Assembly: GCA_027317105.1 (NCBI GenBank)
Contig: DAHVFH010000181.1
Coordinates: 1-31,181, forward strand
From: Cytophagales bacterium
GTDB taxonomy: Bacteria > Bacteroidota > Bacteroidia > Cytophagales > Cyclobacteriaceae
Length of the DNA: 31,181 nucleotides
Direction: 5' to 3'
The first letter of the stretch is position 1; every line of letters starts with the position of its first letter. The notes beneath the pieces were generated by a model. That model saw nothing but the letters and a program-made list of their open reading frames with translations, made no database searches and was not told the DNA's origin. Below are positions 1 through 5,738 of the stretch, piece by piece. The position numbers and the translations under genes were made by a program.

Positions 1-156
1 GCTGCCTATCGTTTTCTCGAGCACTTCCCTGCCCAGTTCTTGCCATAGTTTGGCAAACCCCACCTCTAAATCATAAAAATTAACGTTGCCCTTGTTGAGT
101 TCGCGAAGGGCATCATAGCGGCTTTCCGCTAGTGCTAAAAATTCCTCCTTTTTCAT
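1..156 (-). CDS. Probable ISKra4-like transposase, N-terminal 52 residues (cut by window edge)
   Basis: An open frame starts with ATG at 156 and runs off the left edge without a stop. It reads MKKEEFLALAESRYDALREL, then an acidic/aromatic stretch ending FAKLWQELGREVLEKTIGS. The pattern of a short helix, FYDLE, LWxELGREVLE is what I associate with the N-terminus of ISKra4-family transposases. The catalytic domain lies outside the window, so activity cannot be judged. It is the only insertion-sequence candidate in the window. An unrelated helical protein of similar start cannot be excluded. Confidence 0.5.
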   Translation of the reverse strand, partial: MKKEEFLALAESRYDALRELNKGNVNFYDLEVGFAKLWQELGREVLEKTIGS

Positions 157-202
157 CTGTATTGGGTTTTAATTTGAATTCTATAAAATTAATGCTTCCT
201 GT

Positions 203-222
203 GTAATTTTGAAATACACCCC
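203..222. repeat. Possible terminal end of the insertion sequence at the left edge
   Basis: Between the transposase-like start and the phosphatase stop lies GTGTA-attttgaaa-TACAC, a short imperfect palindrome followed by CCCC. Its position 50-65 bp upstream of the transposase start is where the outer end of an insertion sequence would be expected. The other end is outside the window and no target duplication can be checked, so this is a weak inference. Confidence 0.25.
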
Positions 223-234
223 TTGAATAGTGAG

Positions 235-1086
235 TTAGTTAATTTTAATTCCATCTTCATTAAATTTGTAGGGTTTCCATTGGCTTTCGGTTAGGATGTG
301 AATTTCCTTAAAGCCAATTTCTCTCAGTAGTTGAAATGTTTCAGCGAAATAACTGATAAGATCATTGCTATGATGCGCATCGGAACTTACCGTTATGGGG
401 ATTCTCTTTTTTTTAATGGACTCCAGGATCCAACGGCTAGGATAAACCGAATCAGTTTTCTTTTGGTAAACACCTCTTGTGTTTACTTCAATGATGCATC
501 CTGCGGTTTGTATCGCTTTTAAGGTATCTTCAATAGTTTCGCGATACCATCTATCCGCTTCATTGAAATACTGATACCCGGTATTTTGAAGCTTTATTTT
601 ATCTAAATGGCCAATTATTGTGGGCCTGGACTTCAGGGCCATTTCGCGGGTCAGTTCGAAATAGCGATCCACAGCATCTTTAATATTGTTTTTAAAAATT
701 TCAGCTAACCCGTCATGGAAATGCTGGTGGGACCCATCAATTTCCCACCCCTTTCCATTTCTGAAATTTTCCACAAAGTGAATTGAGCCAATCGTATAAT
801 CAAGTGTTTTACTGAAATCTAAAGGGCCAATGGTGTCCGGTATATAGTCTACTTCAAGTCCTGTGTAAATCGCTATCCCCTGTTTCGAATTCTTTAATGA
901 GTTAATATGCATCAAATAGTCATTTAAGGTTTCTCTTTTCATGCACCAAGGGCATTCGAAAGGTATGGGCGCGTGAGACGAAAAGCCAAGGCTTTTTAGA
1001 TTTAACTGAACAGCATAGTCAACAATTTCTTCTGGTGTGGATTTTCCGTCACAGTAGGTGCTATGCGTATGAAAATTGGAAAACAT
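235..1086 (-). CDS. Histidinol-phosphatase, PHP family
   Basis: This 283-residue protein has the PHP-domain metal-binding motifs in order: HTHSTYCDG near the N-terminus (residues 6-14), a GLEVDY motif, SIHFV, GHLDK, EVNTRG and a C-terminal SSDAHH. Length and motif set match the monofunctional PHP-type histidinol-phosphatase (HisK type), which removes phosphate from L-histidinol phosphate in histidine synthesis, in the cytoplasm with a polynuclear metal site. Start is the ATG at 1086; no better start lies upstream. It is not next to other his genes, so a role on another phosphoester is possible, but the residues are those of the histidinol phosphatase branch. It reads in the same direction as the four genes to its right, with a 95-bp gap before the thioesterase gene. 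Confidence 0.85.
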   Translation of the reverse strand: MFSNFHTHSTYCDGKSTPEEIVDYAVQLNLKSLGFSSHAPIPFECPWCMKRETLNDYLMHINSLKNSKQGIAIYTGLEVDYIPDTIGPLDFSKTLDYTIGSIHFVENFRNGKGWEIDGSHQHFHDGLAEIFKNNIKDAVDRYFELTREMALKSRPTIIGHLDKIKLQNTGYQYFNEADRWYRETIEDTLKAIQTAGCIIEVNTRGVYQKKTDSVYPSRWILESIKKKRIPITVSSDAHHSNDLISYFAETFQLLREIGFKEIHILTESQWKPYKFNEDGIKIN

Positions 1087-1181
1087 TTTTTAATGGTACA
1101 GCGAGTACATTTTCTTGATTTGAAGGTTGTCAGTTTTCAATATAAAATTTAGTGTATAACTTAATTAGGAGGATGGCAAAA

Positions 1182-1577
1182 CTACCGTGCTCCATTTTCA
1201 AATAGCTTCCTTAATTTATCTTTCTTCAACATTTTTTGGCCTGTCTTGCCTGTGGCGATGATTCGGTCTCTGACACTGGCTTTAATTGTGCAGATCAATT
1301 CATTCTTATCAATCTTTTCAACCGTTGCAGCGAAGCGGATTTCTTCACCAACAAAGGCGGGACTTTTATGATCGATGGAAAGCATGGTGCCCACGCCTTC
1401 TTCATCATCGTCTTTCATTTCTAAAAAAAATAATCGGGATGCCCATTCAAAATCACGAGCCAGCGAAAAGGTGGAGCAGACACGATGGAGCAGTTCGCCA
1501 TTAAAAATAGCGCAGTCTCCTTCCTGAACAATTCTCTTGAATGATTTATGATCGCCTGTTTTAAAGATGTCTTTCAT
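1182..1577 (-). CDS. FlK-like hotdog-fold thioesterase
   Basis: A hotdog-fold protein of about 131 residues, starting at MKDIFKTGDHKSF. The segment STFSLARDFEWASRLFFLEM corresponds to the long helix region, and GTMLSIDHKSPAFVGEEIRF followed by ICTIKASVRDRIIATGKTGQKML is the beta-sheet part with the conserved His of the fluoroacetyl-CoA thioesterase (FlK)-like family. The likely role is hydrolysis of a small or medium acyl-CoA in the cytoplasm; the true substrate is unknown. An in-frame TTG at 1601 would add eight residues, but I prefer the ATG at 1577 because the family alignment starts there. It follows mscL closely on the same strand (46 bp from the mscL stop to this ATG), so the two may be cotranscribed. 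Confidence 0.75.
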   Translation of the reverse strand: MKDIFKTGDHKSFKRIVQEGDCAIFNGELLHRVCSTFSLARDFEWASRLFFLEMKDDDEEGVGTMLSIDHKSPAFVGEEIRFAATVEKIDKNELICTIKASVRDRIIATGKTGQKMLKKDKLRKLFENGAR

Positions 1578-1622
1578 CTTAAAATTACCATTCACTTTCA
1601 AGTAAAGGGCTACCGAATAGAA

Positions 1623-2003
1623 TTAATTTGAACGTTTCAGGATATCACGAATCTCTACTAGCAATTGAATGTCTGCTGGTGGCGGAGTTGGCGCTACCGG
1701 TTTTGCATCCTCTTTTTTCTGAGTCTCATTGATTCCCTTGACTATAAGAAACAAAATAAAGGCAACGATTACGAAATTAATTACGGCTGACAGAAACACA
1801 CCGTACTTCACGGCTCCAAATACGGTTAGGTCATTGAGGTGAGATAAGTTGGCTGCATCCAGGGCAGGTTTCAGTAAAAGAGGAGCAATCACGTCATCTA
1901 TCAATGATCCTACGATTTTACCGAATGCTCCACCAATGATAACACCAACGGCAAGGTCAACCACATTGCCGCGCATAGCAAACGATTTGAATTCTTGTAA
2001 CAT
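1623..2003 (-). CDS. mscL: Large-conductance mechanosensitive channel MscL
   Basis: A 126-residue protein with the full MscL pattern: MLQEFKSFAMRGNVVDLAVG then VIIGGAFGKIVGSLIDDVIAPLL (first, pore-lining transmembrane helix), a periplasmic loop, a second transmembrane helix around YGVFLSAVINFVIVAFILFLI, and a C-terminal helical bundle with LLVEIRDILKR. It forms a homopentameric inner-membrane channel that opens on hypo-osmotic shock. The length is within the family range and no key residue is missing. The start ATG is at 2003. An inverted repeat overlaps its likely promoter just upstream (2024-2041), and a thioesterase gene follows. Confidence 0.97.
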   Translation of the reverse strand: MLQEFKSFAMRGNVVDLAVGVIIGGAFGKIVGSLIDDVIAPLLLKPALDAANLSHLNDLTVFGAVKYGVFLSAVINFVIVAFILFLIVKGINETQKKEDAKPVAPTPPPADIQLLVEIRDILKRSN

Positions 2004-2023
2004 AAAATTAGGTTTGTTTAATG

Positions 2024-2041
2024 TTGGTTAAAAGTAACCAA
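2024..2041. promoter_or_regulatory. Inverted repeat over the probable mscL promoter
   Basis: TTGGTTA-aaag-TAACCAA is a perfect 7-bp inverted repeat with a 4-nt loop, 21 bp upstream of the mscL start. On the minus strand it contains TACTTTTA, a near match to the Bacteroidota -7 element TAnnTTTG, with a TTG about 20 nt further upstream. It could be an operator or a leader hairpin; which protein would bind is unknown. Confidence 0.4.
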
Positions 2042-2081
2042 TAGAATTTTGGTTCACAATGGCTGTAAAAACCATTCCTAA

Positions 2082-2891
2082 TTATTTGGGTAAGACCTTT
2101 AATTGCTTGTGTAGGCCTCGGAAGCCTGTCACTACCGTGCCGGCATGACCTACAAACATTTTGGCATCCACTTTTACAGGAACTTGGTTTTCGTCTGCAG
2201 ATAACCAGGCGGTAATTGAATTTTCCCCGCGAAACAATTGATTGTCGGGCATGATAGGAACAAGTTTATGGCATGGGATTTTTCCAATGTCCGTCTCTAT
2301 TGTTTCTAGCCCATAATAAATTATTTTAAAATGATAGGCTTTATCTTCAAAAAATCCTGATACGGTCAGTGTGTCCTTTAGTTTATATTTCGAAAAATCA
2401 ACGATGCGTAGAAACATGAAGCCAGATACAACATCACGAACTTTATCGGGTGTGGTGTAGACCTTAAGATTACCGAATTTTCCGGTTTTTTGATCCGCAA
2501 TTTGTACATACGCCTTATCTTTTGCGTGGTCATAAACTATTAATTCATCAAGACTAGAAGGCCCCTCTCTTTGTTTTCTGAAAGATTCGTGGGTTACCAG
2601 TTCACTCGTGTCGAGGTAGGCACCCCAGTGGTCGTCCACCTTTGATATCCAGGTGGCCATGCCTAAAGTTTGCATCTGAGCCTCTACTTTATAACAAGCA
2701 TGGTTGTTTTTGTAATGCAACTCTTTGTCAACCTCAGTTGAACCTTTGCCAACGGTAAAATTCCACAGGTACATTCGGTAATCCAGTCGCTCACCGGTAA
2801 ACACCGATTTAGTTCGGAGCGGGATAGATTCCGATTCCTGGGTAAAAACAATTCCTAAAGTGCCAACCGCGATAATCAATATGAGGCGCAT
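2082..2891 (-). CDS. DUF3108 domain protein, exported
   Basis: A 269-residue protein with an N-terminal hydrophobic signal segment (MRLILIIAVGTLGIVF). The body matches the DUF3108 family, with FTGERLDYRMYLWNFTVGKGS near residues 31-51, then VEAQMQTLGMATWISKVDDHWGAY and a C-terminal ITAWLSADENQVPVKVDAKM. These proteins are typically periplasmic or outer-membrane-associated beta-rich proteins of Bacteroidota and Proteobacteria; no biochemical function is established. Start ATG at 2891 lies only 4 nt from a consensus -7 promoter element, so the message may have almost no leader. It is the gene after dapD in the same direction, but the 118-bp gap and its own promoter suggest separate transcription. 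Confidence 0.8.
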   Translation of the reverse strand: MRLILIIAVGTLGIVFTQESESIPLRTKSVFTGERLDYRMYLWNFTVGKGSTEVDKELHYKNNHACYKVEAQMQTLGMATWISKVDDHWGAYLDTSELVTHESFRKQREGPSSLDELIVYDHAKDKAYVQIADQKTGKFGNLKVYTTPDKVRDVVSGFMFLRIVDFSKYKLKDTLTVSGFFEDKAYHFKIIYYGLETIETDIGKIPCHKLVPIMPDNQLFRGENSITAWLSADENQVPVKVDAKMFVGHAGTVVTGFRGLHKQLKVLPK

Positions 2892-2895
2892 GGTG

Positions 2896-2926
2896 CAAAT
2901 TTATTTCTTGTTAGCAAGAGAATCAA
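2896..2926 (-). promoter_or_regulatory. Bacteroidota-type promoter of the DUF3108 gene
   Basis: On the minus strand TTG (2926-2924) is followed after 20 nt by TAAATTTG (2903-2896), an exact match to the -33/-7 pattern of Bacteroidota housekeeping promoters. The start codon follows after only 4 nt, so initiation would fall at or beside the ATG. Confidence 0.6.
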
Positions 2927-3009
2927 TGATCGAGCCAAAGAATCACTTTTGTTTAATTTTCAATTAACGTTGAATTTATCCATTTGGTGCGTATTCATAC
3001 AAGAATTGA

Positions 3010-3822
3010 TCATACAGATACACCATTTTCTCGCAAGGCATCATTCAAGGAAGTTTTTTTGTCTGTACTTTCTTTACGTTGTCCGATAATCAACGCGCAA
3101 GGAACTTGAAATTCTCCGGCAGCGAAAGTTTTAGGCATCGTTCCCGGGATGACGACCGAGCGGGGAGGAACATAATTCTTGTATTCAACGGGTTGCGGGC
3201 CGGTGACATCGATAATCTTGGAACTTGCCGTAAGCACAACATTTGCGCCAAGCACCGCTTCACTTCCTATGCGCACGCCCTCTACAAGGATACAGCGCGA
3301 ACCGATGAATGCGTTATCCTCAACAATTACCGGAGCGGCCTGAACGGGTTCTAGCACACCACCAATACCAACGCCACCACTTAAATGAACATTCTTTCCG
3401 ATCTGCGCACAACTTCCAACGGTCGCCCAGGTATCTACCATCGTACCTTCGTCAACAAAGGCGCCAATATTCACATAAGAGGGCATCATGATCACCCCTC
3501 TATTTACAAACGAACCATATCGCGCAATGGCATGTGGCACTACCCGCACGCCCAGGGCTTTATAATTTTTCTTCAGGGCGATTTTGTCATGAAATTCAAA
3601 AGGTCCAACTTCGGTGGTCTCCATCTGTTGAATTGGAAAATAAAGAATTACTGCTTTTTTGATCCACTCATTTACCTTCCACCCATCGCCAGAAGGTTCC
3701 GCGACACGTAATTGGCCTTTGTCCAATAGTTCGATCACCTGCCGAATCGTACTTTGTGTTTCTGCTGTTTTAAGCAATTCGCGGTCAGCCCACACTTTTT
3801 CAATTTGTTCTTGAAGTTGCAT
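3010..3822 (-). CDS. dapD: 2,3,4,5-tetrahydropyridine-2,6-dicarboxylate N-succinyltransferase DapD
   Basis: A 270-residue left-handed beta-helix acyltransferase of the DapD family. It transfers succinyl from succinyl-CoA to tetrahydrodipicolinate in the succinylase branch of diaminopimelate/lysine synthesis. Visible features are the N-terminal helical domain with a VIELLDKGQLRVAEP segment, the RVVPHAIARYGSFV strand, the hexapeptide repeat region with GAFVDEGTMVDTWATVGSCAQIG and HLSGGVGIGGVLEP, and the C-terminal SVVIPGTMPK. I chose the ATG at 3822 rather than the ATG at 3852 because it gives MQLQEQIEKVW, the usual family start, and a typical length of 270. The gene is divergent from the glycosyltransferase, with only 24 bp between start codons. 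lysC lies 12 kb away. Confidence 0.96.
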   Translation of the reverse strand: MQLQEQIEKVWADRELLKTAETQSTIRQVIELLDKGQLRVAEPSGDGWKVNEWIKKAVILYFPIQQMETTEVGPFEFHDKIALKKNYKALGVRVVPHAIARYGSFVNRGVIMMPSYVNIGAFVDEGTMVDTWATVGSCAQIGKNVHLSGGVGIGGVLEPVQAAPVIVEDNAFIGSRCILVEGVRIGSEAVLGANVVLTASSKIIDVTGPQPVEYKNYVPPRSVVIPGTMPKTFAAGEFQVPCALIIGQRKESTDKKTSLNDALRENGVSV

Positions 3823-3832
3823 TTTATGTTTT
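3804..3832 (+). promoter_or_regulatory. Possible promoter of the glycosyltransferase gene, inside dapD
   Basis: TTTG (3804-3807), 17 nt, then TATGTTTT (3825-3832), a near match to TAnnTTTG, ending 14 nt before the glycosyltransferase start. Part of it lies inside the 5' end of dapD on the other strand. The -7 element departs from consensus at the last base. Confidence 0.35.
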
Positions 3833-3846
3833 ACATTTAAATCCGC

Positions 3847-4956
3847 ATGCAAGAAATGAAAAAAAGGAGAATAGTCCTTGCCTCAATTTTGAAACCGGTG
3901 AATGATACACGCATGTTCGAGAAAATGGGCATATCGTTGGCGAACTCAGAGAAGTACGAAATACACATCATTGGTTACCCCACTGAGACCAAGTTTTTCG
4001 AATCGAAAATCCAATTTCATCCTCTACCAGCGTTTAGGCGTCTAAGTGTGGGGAGACTTCTGGCTAGGCTAAAAACCCTACAAATTTTAATTAATGTAAA
4101 ACCCGAATTGATTCTAGTTACTACCCATGAATTACTGGGAGTTGCGATACTAAACAGAATAATATTTGGCAGCAAAATAATCTACGATGTTCAGGAAAAT
4201 TATTGGTTGAATATTCGACATACGAATGCTTTTCCTAGAATCTTGAGAGGGTTAATTGCCTTCTTGGTGCGAGCAAAAGAATTGGTTACAGCTCCCTTCG
4301 TTTCAAGATTTATTCTCGCTGAAAAGTGCTATGCAGAGGAGTTAAATTTTGTACGGGATAAGTTTTCGATTATCGAAAACAAATGCAAAATACCTGAAGG
4401 TTTTGTAAGGAAATTGGATCCCGATTTTATCCGTTTGATTTTTACTGGAACGCTTGCCGAAAGCACTGGCATTTTTCAAGCTATTGACCTGGCCAAGAAA
4501 CTGCATGCATTTGAATCTAAAATACGATTAGATATCATTGGCTTTTGTGCGCAACCCAAGTTGATTCGCAAAATTGAAAAAGCGATTTCTCAAGACTCTT
4601 ATATTACTTTGGTAGGAGGTGGAAATTTCGTTTCTCATTCAATAATAAGGGATGCAATAGCTACCGCAAACTTTGGGCTCATTTGTTATCCTCCCTCTCC
4701 CCATCTGGAAAACAAGATTCCAACTAAGCTGTTTGAATATTTGGCGTGCCATCTCCCTATCCTGCTTCAAGATCATGAGCGCTGGGTTCAAATGTGTTTG
4801 CCCTGTAAGGCTTCCATCAAGGTCGATTTTGAAGAGCCTGATGTTGCCGCAATTCTTACAGAAATTAGGAGAGGTGCCTTCTATACTTCTTTCCCAGAAG
4901 GGATGACCTGGCAAAATGAAGAAACTATCTTTATGAAGGTAATCGAACACCTTTAA
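3847..4956 (+). CDS. Glycosyltransferase, GT-B fold (GT4-like)
   Basis: A 369-residue protein with a GT-B layout. The N-terminal Rossmann domain carries KKRRIVLASILKPVNDTRMFEKMG, then ELILVTTHELLG and IIYDVQENYW. The C-terminal nucleotide-sugar-binding domain starts near IRLIFTGTLAESTGIFQAID and ends with the ENKIPTKLFEYLACHLPILL segment, the equivalent of the EX7E region of GT4-like enzymes. It probably acts at the cytoplasmic face of the inner membrane on a cell-surface glycan; donor and acceptor are unknown. Start may be the ATG at 3847 or the in-frame ATG at 3856. It is a lone glycan gene here, divergent from dapD. A hydrophobic stretch around residues 136-150 suggests membrane association. 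Confidence 0.75.
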   Translation: MQEMKKRRIVLASILKPVNDTRMFEKMGISLANSEKYEIHIIGYPTETKFFESKIQFHPLPAFRRLSVGRLLARLKTLQILINVKPELILVTTHELLGVAILNRIIFGSKIIYDVQENYWLNIRHTNAFPRILRGLIAFLVRAKELVTAPFVSRFILAEKCYAEELNFVRDKFSIIENKCKIPEGFVRKLDPDFIRLIFTGTLAESTGIFQAIDLAKKLHAFESKIRLDIIGFCAQPKLIRKIEKAISQDSYITLVGGGNFVSHSIIRDAIATANFGLICYPPSPHLENKIPTKLFEYLACHLPILLQDHERWVQMCLPCKASIKVDFEEPDVAAILTEIRRGAFYTSFPEGMTWQNEETIFMKVIEHL

Positions 4957-4985
4957 GGGTGGTTTTAGGGCCGCTTAAACTCAGG

Positions 4986-5013
4986 ATCAAGAAACTTATT
5001 CCGGCATCTTGAT
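4986..5013 (+). terminator. Weak hairpin after the glycosyltransferase gene
   Basis: ATCAAGA (4986-4992) and TCTTGAT (5007-5013) form a 7-bp stem with a 14-nt loop, 30 bp after the stop codon. There is no run of T after it, so it is at best a weak terminator. Confidence 0.3.
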
Positions 5014-5033
5014 TAAGATTAAATACCTAAACC

Positions 5034-5065
5034 ATTTTTTAGATTAGTCTAAAAATATATCTTTG
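5034..5065 (+). promoter_or_regulatory. mntR-mntH promoter with a DtxR/MntR-type operator
   Basis: TTTTTAGA-TTAG-TCTAAAAA (5036-5055) is a perfect 8-bp inverted repeat around a 4-nt centre, of the size and TTTAG...CTAAA form used by DtxR/MntR repressors. It is followed by TATCTTTG (5058-5065), an exact TAnnTTTG -7 element; the -33 region falls on the T-run at 5035-5040. The operator thus fills the space between -33 and -7, so bound repressor would exclude RNA polymerase. The start codon of the regulator is 19 nt downstream of the -7 element. Autoregulation by the adjacent gene product is inferred. Confidence 0.7.
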
Positions 5066-5084
5066 AAAAATGAATCACTAAATC

Positions 5085-5738
5085 ATGCCGAGCTTCACCG
5101 AAGAGAATTACCTAAAGGCCATTTATCACTTGTCGGATGCAGGCACAAAACCTGTGCTCACAAATGACTTGGCCGAAGCTATGAAAACGAAGGCTGCTTC
5201 GGCTACGGATATGGTTAAGAAACTGGCTTTAAAAAATTTCCTTGCCTACAAAAAATATTATGGGGTTAATCTCACCCCTAAAGGTAATAGGGAGGCACTC
5301 ATAGTCATCCGGAAGCACCGGTTGTGGGAAACATTTTTGGTTCAAACGCTTGGCTTTGCCTGGGATGAGGTGCACGAGGTGGCCGAACAACTGGAGCACA
5401 TCCAATCCAAAAGGCTGATTGAAAAAATAGACGAGTTTCTGGGGTATCCAAAAACCGATCCGCATGGTGACCCTATTCCCGATCGTAAAGGTAAACTGCA
5501 GGAACAGCATGCCATCGCCTGCGATCAATTGAAAGAAGGGAAGCAAGCGGTGATTACGGCAGTAAAAGATTCTGATTCTTCTCTATTGAAACTTTTGGAT
5601 AAAATTGGGGCAAAGCCGGGAAAGAAAATAAAAGTCCTTGCCCGCGAAACCTTTGATGATTCAATGGAAGCTTTATTGGATGGCCATAAAGTTTTCCTTT
5701 CCAAAGAAGTTTCGAAAAATCTTTTAGTAAAAGAATGA
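5085..5738 (+). CDS. mntR: DtxR/MntR-family metal-dependent repressor
   Basis: A 217-residue three-domain DtxR-family regulator. Residues 1-65 form the winged helix (MPSFTEENYLKAIYHLSD, then TNDLAEAMKTKAASATDMVKKL). Residues 66-145 form the metal-binding and dimerisation helices, with RKHRLWETFLV, HEVAEQLEHIQS and the hallmark PHGDPIP. Residues 150-217 form a C-terminal FeoA/SH3-like domain. The Glu and His residues needed for Mn(II)/Fe(II) binding appear to be present. It overlaps the transporter gene by 4 bp (ATGA), so translation is likely coupled, and a fitting palindrome overlaps its promoter. With metal bound it should repress its own operon. Whether it senses Mn or Fe cannot be decided from the sequence; the NRAMP neighbour favours Mn. 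Confidence 0.88.
   Translation: MPSFTEENYLKAIYHLSDAGTKPVLTNDLAEAMKTKAASATDMVKKLALKNFLAYKKYYGVNLTPKGNREALIVIRKHRLWETFLVQTLGFAWDEVHEVAEQLEHIQSKRLIEKIDEFLGYPKTDPHGDPIPDRKGKLQEQHAIACDQLKEGKQAVITAVKDSDSSLLKLLDKIGAKPGKKIKVLARETFDDSMEALLDGHKVFLSKEVSKNLLVKE

Noticed and set aside
3079..3711. Three plus-strand open frames inside dapD
   Set aside because: All are antisense to dapD, which has intact family motifs throughout.
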